Source: Bariatricus massiliensis
GTDB taxonomy: Bacteria; Bacillota; Clostridia; Lachnospirales; Lachnospiraceae
Direction: 5' to 3'
DNA length: 64,000 nt
NCBI RefSeq assembly: GCF_900086725.1
Contig: NZ_LT574837.1
Span: forward strand, 922,760 to 986,759
Shown here: piece after piece, positions 39,723 through 48,451 of the stretch
Numbering within the stretch: the first letter of the stretch is position 1
Layout of the letters: every line of letters begins with the position of its first letter
Made by a program: the position numbers and the translations under genes
The notes under the pieces: model-generated
Databases searched by the model: none
What the model was told of the DNA's origin: nothing
The model's input: only the letters and a program-made list of their open reading frames with translations

Positions 39723-41702
39723 CTACCTGATAACCTCCATAACAACAGTTACTTTTCCAGATACTTCTTTTATTTCTTTGATTACGAAACTCGTACCTGC
39801 CTGTAATATAAACTCTGCTTCTGTTCCTACTGACACGCCTTTCTCTTTGCCATCCCATTCTCCCCATGTATTTGTATTACCAAAGGCACTGAATGGTTCT
39901 GCATATATCCCTTTCGTTCCTTTAGGTGCCAATATCTCGTATGATATCTTATCCCGGAATCCTGAATCTGCTGAAACACCGGTGCTGAAAAATGCTTGGT
40001 CAGTAATTGGCATACCTGCAAATTTTCGATTTATAGCAGATATATTTGAAGGAACAATTTTACTTTTATCAATACCGAGAAGGCCCGCAAGTGATTGCAC
40101 GTCAGAACCTCTGAACAGCCACATGTCTTTAGGCAGTTCAGACTTATTGATTGCATCCTTTAAGCCGCGTATATATTTCTCTGCCCCCTCATTATCAAGC
40201 GAAACTTTCCCTATTCCAACAAAATTATCCCAGCTCCCATCATATCCTCTCAGTGGTCGATTGAATCTGCCTGAACCTTCGGTATAGCGAAAAGCTGAAT
40301 CCTTCTCTAACGGAGTGAGCTTCGGCCAGAGTTTTTCTGTTTCTGGACGGAGTAATTTATCGGCAAATTTTCTACTTTCAAATCTCTCTGCTTTTATTAT
40401 ACCCTGTTTTGCTGTATCCTGCAAGGAAACGGAATTCAAATGTTGTTTGGCATACTTCTTCTGTACCCCCTTATTAACAGATACCGCTCTTGCGCTTGTT
40501 CCCTTATCAAATCCGACGACCTGTTCCCTGTCCTTACGACGGTGCAGATGTTCCTTGCCGTCAACATAGTTCTTCAGTCGTGCCTCTTCCTGTTTCAATT
40601 TGACTGCAGCTTTTTCAAATGCTTCCTCATCTCCCAGTTCATCATACAGCATGCATTCCCTTTTCTGTTTCCGGACATCCCGTTCGAGCGCACGCTGTAC
40701 CTGCGTTTCTTTGTATAGTGCATTGTTTGCATCCATGTCCTCCGTGGGAAAATAACGCTGAATATTCACTCCGGGAACAAATGGCCGCTTATGATGTCCG
40801 CAGTTGATTCCAAGGATACCGTCTGGAGCTCCATAACTGGATGAGCTCCAAGGATAATACTTTATCTTCTTCCCGTTTACATCCTCCGTATATCCGCTGG
40901 TATTATCCAGCGAGAATATCTTTCCTTGGTCCTTTGCACACTTGGGACGTGCCCCGGAATGGCTATCTATGGCAATCAGATTGACACCTGCATCTCTGCA
41001 ACGCGCCGTTTGCACTTCATCCGCTGTGTTCTTAGCCGTATTCCGCATGGCCATATTAACATAAGCCTCCGGTGTCCAGTTCCTGCCCTTCTTATCCACA
41101 AACGCAGGAATTCCTTTCTCGCTAAATTCCCGGATGCACTTCCTCATAGCCTGCTGGCGAGACTCAGTTCCAATCGTAGCTGCGGTGGCGTGTTTATTTA
41201 ATAAGTCAATAAAGCTCTGCTTATCAGCGATTTCTTCTGCAGTCTTAACAATGCTGTTCACAAGCCCTTTATACGCTTCTTGAGCTTTATACAACATCGT
41301 CGTATTACTCTTGTTTAGAACATCTTTTGCCTGCCTGTTCATGGCCTTGACCGCCTGTTCCACATTCCTGCTTTTAGATGCCGCAACGGCTTCTCCGGCA
41401 AGGTTCCGCTTTGCAAGATACTGCAGTCCCGGGTCAATCGCGTTGATTGCTTCCTCTGCCATATCCTGCAGCATCCTTTCAGCTGCAGTCTGACTGATTC
41501 CGGCCATTTGAGAGATAAGCTTAATATTCTCCTGATTCAACTTCCCGATTTCCGCAAGTTTCTGAAGCTGCCACTTGTCCGACGCAATAGGCTGTTCATA
41601 GCCTTTTAAATGCCGGACAATGTTCTGCATCAAAGAAGATTCCAAATCTATGTATACACTGTCAATCCGCTCTGCCGCCTGTTGATTCTCCAGAAGATTC
41701 AT
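39723..41702 (-). CDS. Minor capsid protein fused to an ADP-ribosyltransferase
   Basis: 659 residues. Residues 1-330 match phage minor capsid protein 2 (ARCRDAGVNLIAIDSHSGARPKCAKDQGKIFSLDN..., GINCGHHKRPFVPG), which enters the procapsid and may be ejected with DNA. Residues about 450-659 are an R-S-E class mono-ADP-ribosyltransferase: Arg531 (LFRG), Ser573-Thr574 (FFSTG) and the E628-A-E630 pair (GTEAEFIL), all intact. A linker of charged coiled coil (335-450) separates them. The strong site GGAGGTGA places the start inside the portal 3' end. Confidence 0.88.
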   Translation of the reverse strand: MNLLENQQAAERIDSVYIDLESSLMQNIVRHLKGYEQPIASDKWQLQKLAEIGKLNQENIKLISQMAGISQTAAERMLQDMAEEAINAIDPGLQYLAKRNLAGEAVAASKSRNVEQAVKAMNRQAKDVLNKSNTTMLYKAQEAYKGLVNSIVKTAEEIADKQSFIDLLNKHATAATIGTESRQQAMRKCIREFSEKGIPAFVDKKGRNWTPEAYVNMAMRNTAKNTADEVQTARCRDAGVNLIAIDSHSGARPKCAKDQGKIFSLDNTSGYTEDVNGKKIKYYPWSSSSYGAPDGILGINCGHHKRPFVPGVNIQRYFPTEDMDANNALYKETQVQRALERDVRKQKRECMLYDELGDEEAFEKAAVKLKQEEARLKNYVDGKEHLHRRKDREQVVGFDKGTSARAVSVNKGVQKKYAKQHLNSVSLQDTAKQGIIKAERFESRKFADKLLRPETEKLWPKLTPLEKDSAFRYTEGSGRFNRPLRGYDGSWDNFVGIGKVSLDNEGAEKYIRGLKDAINKSELPKDMWLFRGSDVQSLAGLLGIDKSKIVPSNISAINRKFAGMPITDQAFFSTGVSADSGFRDKISYEILAPKGTKGIYAEPFSAFGNTNTWGEWDGKEKGVSVGTEAEFILQAGTSFVIKEIKEVSGKVTVVMEVIR

Positions 41703-43146
41703 CTACATCATCACCTCCGGACTCTGGTACTTCATCATTTGCCTCTTCATCTTCTTCGCTTTCTGTCCAATCGATATCCTGTCCGGTTATCTGATTATCC
41801 TGTTTAATGCGTTCTAATTCTTTTTTAGCCTCAGCCTCGCCGCACTTATTAATCTCCATAATTGCGGCTATCTTTGAGCGCAGACCGGCTTGTACAAGAT
41901 TGATATTCCGGTCGACCGTAGTATTGGTGTCTTCAATGATAGAATCATCAAGGTCCACTGTAACCTCTATATCCCCTGAACCTTTTTCAAGAAAATACAG
42001 TGCTTTTACCATGCCTACCAGTGCCGTACTTACAGGTGTTTTATGTTTCTGTAGATTTTGATATAGGTCATCCTTATCTGATATGACTTCTGTTGCAGTT
42101 TTTACACCACCCTTGTCAAACTTATACCGGCCCGTACCCATACCACATTTCAAAGACATTAGGTCCAAACATTTATTAATGCCCTGTTCGTGCTCAGCCG
42201 CCCGAATACTCATATCTACTTCTGTGGGCTTCATATCACCCTGCCTGTCTCCCGGCATTACAAAATAGACTGTATCATTCGGGTCAAATACTGGTTCTGC
42301 ATTACCAGCCTTCTGCATATCTATTTTTGCTTGGCTATAAGGTACTAAGATTCTCTTACGTCCGAGCACAAACTCATTCATATAGCTATCATAGACCAAA
42401 TCGCTACCTTTGACTTGGTCAACGGCATTTGCAAATACGGAGATTCCCATGGGACTATCAAGCTCTAAGTTATTAACAATATTCGGCGTGATAATCTGGA
42501 AGAGAGGCTTATCACACTTTGTGGGGACAATTTCCTTAATATCGTCTGGAAGCTCCGCCTCGTCTCCTGTCTTCGCATCCAGATACTTATTTTCAATATA
42601 GTATAGATTTGCGTCCTCTCCTTTTTCCCTTATCCCTTTTCGGTGTAACTGCAGGTAGATTCTTTCTTCCTCATTGACTGTCTTAATACTTCCAAATGCA
42701 CACTCAGTAATATCCCCGTTATCCCAAGATAGTGGGTAAATCATATCTGCTCGTATATAATCAATCATCGGATTCTCGTCTGCATCCAGATATTCAACCA
42801 ATGCCCCTGTACCTAGCGCAAACGTAATTTCTATGAGCTGGTTGGCACGCACAAAAAAGTTATTAGTCTCTAGGATTTCTAATAACTTCTCATCAAAATC
42901 CCCAGCTTTTATTGCCACCTTTTCATTCAACAAGAGGTTAGCCCAGTCTTCACAGACCTTCTTCGCCATTCCCAGCTTATAACGTTCCTGCTTCTTGCTC
43001 TGGATGCCGTCATATATCCAGTATGTATGGAATTTCTTGACACTGCCCCGATACCACGCAAGCCAGTCCGAAATATGATTGTACGTGGAATCGGCAACTG
43101 TTCCAAAGCTCTTGCGTTTCTGTAAGTAATTCTGTATTACTCCCAT
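41662..43146 (-). CDS. Portal protein (SPP1 gp6-like)
   Basis: 494 residues from the ATG of MGVIQNYLQKRKSF (AAGGAGG 8 bases upstream). KVCEDWANLLLNEKVAIKAGD, GALVEYLDADENPMIDYIRADMIYPLSW and a C-terminal acidic low-complexity tail fit SPP1-type portals. It forms the 12-mer ring for DNA packaging. The gene overlaps the minor capsid gene by 41 bases. Confidence 0.9.
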   Translation of the reverse strand: MGVIQNYLQKRKSFGTVADSTYNHISDWLAWYRGSVKKFHTYWIYDGIQSKKQERYKLGMAKKVCEDWANLLLNEKVAIKAGDFDEKLLEILETNNFFVRANQLIEITFALGTGALVEYLDADENPMIDYIRADMIYPLSWDNGDITECAFGSIKTVNEEERIYLQLHRKGIREKGEDANLYYIENKYLDAKTGDEAELPDDIKEIVPTKCDKPLFQIITPNIVNNLELDSPMGISVFANAVDQVKGSDLVYDSYMNEFVLGRKRILVPYSQAKIDMQKAGNAEPVFDPNDTVYFVMPGDRQGDMKPTEVDMSIRAAEHEQGINKCLDLMSLKCGMGTGRYKFDKGGVKTATEVISDKDDLYQNLQKHKTPVSTALVGMVKALYFLEKGSGDIEVTVDLDDSIIEDTNTTVDRNINLVQAGLRSKIAAIMEINKCGEAEAKKELERIKQDNQITGQDIDWTESEEDEEANDEVPESGGDDVDESSGESTGGRAD

Positions 43147-43162
43147 TTCTATCACCTCCTTC

Positions 43163-44476
43163 TTATGCAGCGATATACAAGATGTCATCCTGCACCGCTT
43201 CTGTGCTGTATTCTGTGCTGTCCAAACTATCCACATTCATCAGACCATCATCAAGCCTGATATCCTGATGCGGCTTTTTATCATCATACACAGCCTGTTC
43301 AAATGCTTCTATGATGTGAGTGCAATGCTTCATGACTTTCCACCTGTTTTGTGCTATCAGGCTGTTATAAAAAGCAATTCGGTCATTAATTGGCCCCTTA
43401 ATCGCATTTTTGATATCAATAGCTACATGCGCCTGCATACAGGCAGATTCCAGTCCGGCAATCAGAGTCTGCTCTGCACTATCACAATATGCCTCATATA
43501 CCTTGTACTTTATCCTTGCCCGACGAACAAAACCTACAAAGTCATCCTGTAACTGCTTTGGATTGATACGTTTTTTGCAGTAGTATTCATCCAGAACAAC
43601 TACTTGTTTATAGCCTTTCGTAAATCCTGTTAAAGTAAAAGAATGAGCCGACTTCGTACCTCCGAAATCGACCCCGATTACTGCATACATGATTTCATTG
43701 TCCAGCAGCCACTTGCTGGTTATTATATAATCAGCCACGTTATCCGCAAACTGCTGATAAATAAGCCCCTCTGCCGCCACCCAATACCCGAGTATAAAAC
43801 GCTTGTAAAATACACTTCCGTGTGCCCAGCGCCTCTTGTAGCTCTCAAGCATCTTAGGGGATAATGTTAAATTATCGGTCATTTTAAAATGCAGATGATA
43901 TACTCTTTTTTCTTTTGCGCACAGGATGTATTCTTCCCGGATGTAATGGTGAGGACCGACCGGGTTGCAATTCATCCAAATTTTAAATCCCTCTACCGAA
44001 CATCGACCAATGGCTTGGTCTATAAAAGACTTTGGAAAAAGTGCCGCCTCATCCAGATAAGCTCCTGCAGCCGTCAATCCCTGCAATGCATCTTGTGCGG
44101 CTTCTGTATTTGCACCGTATAGATAGTAAACATTACTGCCAATCTCTACTCTTGCATCAGTTCCAGAACGGATATATGTATATGGCCACCCCCACGCTTC
44201 CAGTATCTGGAGCATAGGTCGGATGACGTTCTTTTTCAGCGCCCCCATCGTCTTTCCTGCCAAGATAAAGGACTCTCCCGAAAACATTTCCTGTGACCAG
44301 GTAAGGAAACCAATGATGCAGGCTATTGTCTTTCCCGAACGGATTGCTCCATCCGCAATAACAAAATCATTATTTGCAGATACAAGTCCGGGCCTCCACC
44401 AGTGCATAAGCCGTTTTTGTTGATTCGAAAAGGGCATAAACTTAAATGCCGTCGGCTTCTTCTGCTTCTTTGGCAT
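43163..44476 (-). CDS. Terminase large subunit (PBSX type)
   Basis: 437 residues from the ATG of MPKKQKKPTAFKFM (AGGAGG upstream). Walker A is ADGAIRSGKT; Walker B is in AGAYLDEAALFP; the nuclease domain has GVDFGGTKSAHSF and YCDSAEQTLI with metal-binding acidic residues. It cuts and pumps DNA into the procapsid. It overlaps the small subunit gene by 35 bases. Confidence 0.93.
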   Translation of the reverse strand: MPKKQKKPTAFKFMPFSNQQKRLMHWWRPGLVSANNDFVIADGAIRSGKTIACIIGFLTWSQEMFSGESFILAGKTMGALKKNVIRPMLQILEAWGWPYTYIRSGTDARVEIGSNVYYLYGANTEAAQDALQGLTAAGAYLDEAALFPKSFIDQAIGRCSVEGFKIWMNCNPVGPHHYIREEYILCAKEKRVYHLHFKMTDNLTLSPKMLESYKRRWAHGSVFYKRFILGYWVAAEGLIYQQFADNVADYIITSKWLLDNEIMYAVIGVDFGGTKSAHSFTLTGFTKGYKQVVVLDEYYCKKRINPKQLQDDFVGFVRRARIKYKVYEAYCDSAEQTLIAGLESACMQAHVAIDIKNAIKGPINDRIAFYNSLIAQNRWKVMKHCTHIIEAFEQAVYDDKKPHQDIRLDDGLMNVDSLDSTEYSTEAVQDDILYIAA

Positions 44477-44951
44477 CGTCCTCAACCTCCTCAGCAAACA
44501 AATTATCAAGCTCCTCTTGTGTTGGGTTCATAGCCTTCAAGAAGGATTGTATATTCTCCTCCGCCCCGTTAGCATCTCCAACCTCCTGCTCTCTTGCCCT
44601 CTTAGCTCTATCAGTCCGGATACGCTGCTCTTCCTCATCAGCTTCCGTCTGCTGTGATTGTCCTGCATACTGGGCAACAAAATTGGCAGCCTTAACGTCT
44701 CCCTCAAGTGCTGCCCGTATCATGGACATCAGCATTGCTGACTCAAGGGTACTGTCTACCCCCAGCGCCTTCAATACCGGTGTCATATCCGTATTCACTT
44801 CTGTTGTTAAAAGCAGGTTCAGGGTCTTTCGGAAGTTGGCCTTACGCCGCCTTGCCTCACCAGATGTTTTTCCTGCTCTTTGTGCTAATTCCCGGCGTTC
44901 CTCCGGAGTTCGATTCATATTTGCATCCTTTATGTTATCATAGCCGGCCAC
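44442..44951 (-). CDS. Terminase small subunit
   Basis: 169 residues from a GTG preceded by AAGGTGGTGAA. RAGKTSGEARRRKANFRKTLNLLL, DSTLESAMLMSMIRAALEGDVKAANFVAQYAGQ and an acidic C-terminus fit small terminases of Firmicute phages. It recognises pac/cos DNA. Confidence 0.8.
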   Translation of the reverse strand: MAGYDNIKDANMNRTPEERRELAQRAGKTSGEARRRKANFRKTLNLLLTTEVNTDMTPVLKALGVDSTLESAMLMSMIRAALEGDVKAANFVAQYAGQSQQTEADEEEQRIRTDRAKRAREQEVGDANGAEENIQSFLKAMNPTQEELDNLFAEEVEDDAKEAEEADGI

Positions 44952-44998
44952 TTCACCACCTTCAATTCTGGCTTTCTCAAAATAATACCCACATCAAT

Positions 44999-45748
44999 TT
45001 AATAGTTCTTTATGATTAACTCCCTGTAACGACGTGGGTTAGTTTTCGTTGCAAGGTTATCCAGCCTTTCTACTTCAACAATATGATATCCTGTATATAA
45101 TTCCCTAACTTCCGGACAATCATTGTAAGATAGCACGAATTTCCCCGTAATTCGGGAAAGCGCATCCCGCAAACGTGTATGGTCCTCCGGCTGAAATCTA
45201 TCAGGATAATATTTTTCTGCTTCATAGTAGGGTGGATCCAAATAAAACAATGCCGACTCCCGGTCGTATGTCTTCAACAACCGTTCGAAGTCAGCATTCT
45301 CAATTACTACTCTGTTCAATCGCTCTGATACTTCCTGCAGGTAAGATATTGTCTTCTGCATATCCCGTGACCGCACACCAAACGACCGAAGGTCCGCACC
45401 AAAGCTTAACTTGATTCTACAATAGAACCTTGCGGCTCTCTGTATGTCTGTCATTCCCCGGATATCATTCTGGGAAATATAGTCAAAGAACTGTTCACGG
45501 GATACGAAGCTCCACTCAAGTTCTTTCTGCAGCGCTTCTGGATGATACTTGACACAGCGAAATAGGTTTACCAAATCCCCATTGATGTCGTTGTATACTT
45601 CCATGTTTGCATGCTTTTCTCTGTCGAACAACACCCAGCCTGCACCTCCAAATACTTCGATGTACCTGTCAAAGTGTTCTGGGAATTGTTCAATGATTTT
45701 CTTCTTTAGCAGCTTCTTGCCGCCAATCCAAGATATAAAACTATTCAT
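44999..45748 (-). CDS. DNA adenine methylase (D12 class)
   Basis: 249 residues. SAM-binding FVGG-like motif (SWIGGKKLLKK...YIEVFGGAGWVLFDRE) and catalytic D-P-P-Y (LFYLDPPYYEAE). It methylates adenine N6, probably in GATC-like sites. A lone phage methylase may protect phage DNA or alter host expression. It is the first gene upstream of the terminases, after the cargo gene. Confidence 0.92.
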   Translation of the reverse strand: MNSFISWIGGKKLLKKKIIEQFPEHFDRYIEVFGGAGWVLFDREKHANMEVYNDINGDLVNLFRCVKYHPEALQKELEWSFVSREQFFDYISQNDIRGMTDIQRAARFYCRIKLSFGADLRSFGVRSRDMQKTISYLQEVSERLNRVVIENADFERLLKTYDRESALFYLDPPYYEAEKYYPDRFQPEDHTRLRDALSRITGKFVLSYNDCPEVRELYTGYHIVEVERLDNLATKTNPRRYRELIIKNY

Positions 45749-45850
45749 GTCTAACCCTCTTTCTGTAATACTGTTCGTGGGTATTATTTCAAGAGGTTGT
45801 ATATATTAAAAAACCTTTCGGCTCTTTAACCTGTTTTATTGCATTAGAAA

Positions 45851-45868
45851 AGCACCCCGGAGGGTGCT
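45851..45868 (-). terminator. Intrinsic terminator between the cargo gene and the methylase
   Basis: AGCACCC-TCCG-GGGTGCT followed by TTTCTAATG on the minus strand. It lies about 170 bases after the DUF3825 stop; the sequence between is AT-rich with no gene. Confidence 0.65.
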
Positions 45869-46036
45869 CTTCTATAAATATATTAACATATTAATCAACC
45901 TATAATTTATATCCTTTTTTTATAAACAACTAAAACAAAATAAATAACCTATTTAGTCTTCAATTAACCTCCTCATTAACCTACCTTTAATATACCCCAT
46001 CCTTTTACGCTTTACAATAGTTTTTTTACATTTTTT

Positions 46037-46873
46037 TTATATTTTTAACCATTCTGCATCCGGTCTCACAATTCTTCTTGAATTCACATAAGCCCACTCC
46101 AAAGTTAATATTGTTTTTCCTACATATCTATATTCTGACTTATCAACAACTAAAGCTAAATCGGCATATTCCCTTCCAAATAGAAATAGCGGAAGCAATA
46201 GCTGTATTTTAGATTGCATAGTTCCTTTATCTGTATAGAATTGTGGTATAGCTAATTTGTAGTTTCTTTTTACCTTTTCTGTTATAGTTTTTACAGCATT
46301 TTCCAATAAAGCCTTAATAATATGCTTATCACTCAAACCTAATTTTTCAAATCGTTCATAGTTATCATCTATGATATGATCATAATCGATGTACAACTGA
46401 AGTTTTTTATCATATATAAAGTCTGCTGGATTTGTAAAATAATCTGCAATTTCTGGATAATATTTAAATTTTGACATCTCTGAATCAGTCTTTTGATAAA
46501 ATCCTATCAGAAACCAATTTTGCCCTGACCTAGCATAAGCACTTGTATTTTTCCCAAAGTATGCATAAATATCTGTACCATTACTACGTGTTAATAAGCC
46601 CGTGTTAAAACACATATACTCATCGTTATCACACACTAAAATTTTATAACGTTCTTCGTTCCGCTTGATAGAATCTTCCTGCTTTAATCTATCATATGTA
46701 TAACACAAATAATTATATAATATTTTGTTTTCATTTTCCCCTGAATAATTCCATTGTTCATCTTGCGCCATCTTAGACAAATAAAATAGTTTTTTAGTTT
46801 TTACCTCTTTAGTTCCTAGAAAAGTATCTCTTTCCAAATTAAATTCAGGTTTATATAAATTTATATCTCCCAT
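46037..46873 (-). CDS. DUF3825-like cargo protein, AT-rich
   Basis: 278 residues from the ATG of MGDINLYKPEFN (GGAGGGAG upstream). FNTGLLTRSNGTDIYAYFGKN and the C-terminal pattern ADLALVVDKSEYRYVGKTILTLEWAYVNSRRIVRPDAEWL correspond to DUF3825, function unknown. Its DNA is far more AT-rich than its neighbours, it sits alone between terminators and long intergenic stretches, and it is not part of a phage assembly module. This marks it as acquired cargo. Confidence 0.75.
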   Translation of the reverse strand: MGDINLYKPEFNLERDTFLGTKEVKTKKLFYLSKMAQDEQWNYSGENENKILYNYLCYTYDRLKQEDSIKRNEERYKILVCDNDEYMCFNTGLLTRSNGTDIYAYFGKNTSAYARSGQNWFLIGFYQKTDSEMSKFKYYPEIADYFTNPADFIYDKKLQLYIDYDHIIDDNYERFEKLGLSDKHIIKALLENAVKTITEKVKRNYKLAIPQFYTDKGTMQSKIQLLLPLFLFGREYADLALVVDKSEYRYVGKTILTLEWAYVNSRRIVRPDAEWLKI

Positions 46874-47101
46874 AAAATCTCCCTCCACACAATGTATATT
46901 CTCATAATACTCCATATTCTGGCAATATTCAACAAAAACACCCTATCTGTCGACATTTGACGAATAGGGCATTTCTGTAAAGTAAACAATCGTGAGGAGG
47001 GTCATTGAAGACCAAAAAAATCATGCACTGTTGTTTCCAACTCGGCTTAATATCATATTAGCACTTTGGAAACGGAAAAAACGGAAAAAGCGGAATAACT
47101 T

Positions 47102-47521
47102 TCATTGTTTCATAAAATTTTCAAATTCCTTGCGGATACTCTCTCCTGACTTTGCCTTCAATAACACCGCTACTTCATCCCATGACAATCGATTAAAAAA
47201 CTTATATTTGATAATTCTCTGCATCCGGAATGGAATATTTATCATCCACTCTTCGACCCGAAGCTTCAACTCTTCTGCAGCCTCCCGTTGTATTTCCCGA
47301 AGCCTTCTCTCATGCCGTAGCCGGTCCGAGTCTTCATCTGTCTCTACTACTCCCCCCAGCGCGAAGGAACGCTCCTCGTAGGGCCATTCCGGATTGCTGC
47401 CCTTGACCTTATCTTGGACTATCCTTCGTTTACCTTCGAGTTTCTTGATCTCCTTTTCTGTCTCCTTCAAGAATTCACAAGCATCTATGTAATCGCTCAG
47501 GACTGACTTTTCCATTGGCAT
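47102..47521 (-). CDS. RinA/sigma-like phage transcriptional activator
   Basis: 139 residues. A long N-terminal coiled coil precedes a sigma-70 region 4-like helix-turn-helix (MQRIIKYKFFNRLSWDEVAVLLKAKSGESIRKEFENF). This is the RinA/ArpU type that turns on late genes; its place at the end of the early operon and before the packaging genes fits. A second ATG two codons later is equally well placed for the ribosome site. Confidence 0.75.
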   Translation of the reverse strand: MPMEKSVLSDYIDACEFLKETEKEIKKLEGKRRIVQDKVKGSNPEWPYEERSFALGGVVETDEDSDRLRHERRLREIQREAAEELKLRVEEWMINIPFRMQRIIKYKFFNRLSWDEVAVLLKAKSGESIRKEFENFMKQ

Positions 47522-47669
47522 CCCCTCTCCTCATTTTTTTAATTATCTCAGACACATCAGGATACTGATATGGTGTACGTTCAAAACAACGCTTGGCATC
47601 AGCTCCGGGATTGATTGTCTCCAGTTCGTCCAAGTGTCGCACCTGACTGAATTTATTACTCCCCGACAT
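47475..47669 (-). CDS. Small phage protein, unknown
   Basis: 64 residues from the ATG of MSGSNKFSQVRHLDEL; GGAGGGTG is upstream. It contains FERTPYQYPDVSEIIKKMRRG and overlaps the RinA-like gene by 47 bases and the lipoprotein gene by 14. I do not recognise the family. Confidence 0.5.
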   Translation of the reverse strand: MSGSNKFSQVRHLDELETINPGADAKRCFERTPYQYPDVSEIIKKMRRGDANGKVSPERLHRCL

Positions 47670-47964
47670 CCACACCCTCCTCTATCCTAACAATAATTTC
47701 TCTGGGCCTGCCCAGCTCTATATCGCCTGTGTACTGGAAGACTCGTTCCTCTTCTGCGTATACCGTAATCGTCCAGCCCTCTAATCGCTTGTGCGTATCA
47801 ATGCTGACCGCAGGCTCGTCCGGAGAAGGATTTGTTTGTTCTGTTTCATCCTCCTCTCGAACTTCCTCGTTATCATTCGATGTTCCTCGGACCAAGTCCG
47901 AACATGCCGTAATAAGTATTACCGTAAGTAGCATAATAGCCGCTACTATGATTTTATTTTTCAA
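47656..47964 (-). CDS. Phage-encoded lipoprotein
   Basis: 102 residues. A signal peptide ends in the lipobox ITAC (Cys21), giving a membrane-anchored lipoprotein after Ser/Asp at +2. The mature part is acidic (NDNEEVREEDETEQTNP) then beta-rich (EGWTITVYAEEERVFQYTGDIELGRPREIIVRI). Phage lipoproteins often block superinfection; that is inference here. Confidence 0.7.
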   Translation of the reverse strand: MKNKIIVAAIMLLTVILITACSDLVRGTSNDNEEVREEDETEQTNPSPDEPAVSIDTHKRLEGWTITVYAEEERVFQYTGDIELGRPREIIVRIEEGVDVGE

Positions 47965-47984
47965 TTTCTTACCTCCGTCAAATC

Positions 47985-48203
47985 TCAGTTTACGCGCCCA
48001 AGAGCTTTTTTATATGCAGCTTCTCTACACTCATCGCCTGATGCAAAATCTCTGTCAACCCACGGTGCACCAGAACGGCAATCGGGACACCAAAAATGAC
48101 ATTGCAATTTGACACCAATTCCATTTCTATTAGTGTGTATATGCGGTTCTGTACACTGCATTTTACCCCCGCAATATGGACATATGACTACATATTCATC
48201 CAT
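47985..48203 (-). CDS. Lar-like restriction alleviation/zinc-ribbon protein
   Basis: 72 residues with C-P-Y-C-G-G-K at the start and W-C-P-D-C-R-S-G-A-P after about 30 residues, the Lar pattern. E. coli Lar weakens type I restriction; homologues are frequent in Firmicute phage early operons with little testing. Confidence 0.7.
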   Translation of the reverse strand: MDEYVVICPYCGGKMQCTEPHIHTNRNGIGVKLQCHFWCPDCRSGAPWVDRDFASGDECREAAYKKALGRVN

Positions 48204-48221
48204 GCTTTTCCTCCTTAAAGG

Positions 48222-48434
48222 TTAATTTAACGAATCAATTTCTTCCAAGTCCTTATACTGCACGCTCTTCTCCCGTCTACCGCCAGCGCTGTAATGAAAT
48301 CCAGTATCTGTGATTTTTGTTATTTGCACGCCGCAGCATCCAGCACCGTTAGGATGGTAAAAGCTGACCGTATCGCCCACTCTAAATCTCTTTCCATCGT
48401 CTCCAACGATATGCTTTTCTGTTCTATACTTCAT
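48222..48434 (-). CDS. Small phage protein, unknown
   Basis: 70 residues (MKYRTEKHIVGDDGKRFRVGDTVSFYHPNGAGCCGVQ...). SH3-like beta strands. In the early operon between the SNF2 helicase and Lar-like genes. Family not recognised. Confidence 0.55.
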   Translation of the reverse strand: MKYRTEKHIVGDDGKRFRVGDTVSFYHPNGAGCCGVQITKITDTGFHYSAGGRREKSVQYKDLEEIDSLN

Positions 48435-48451
48435 ATTTGTTCAGCTCCTTC

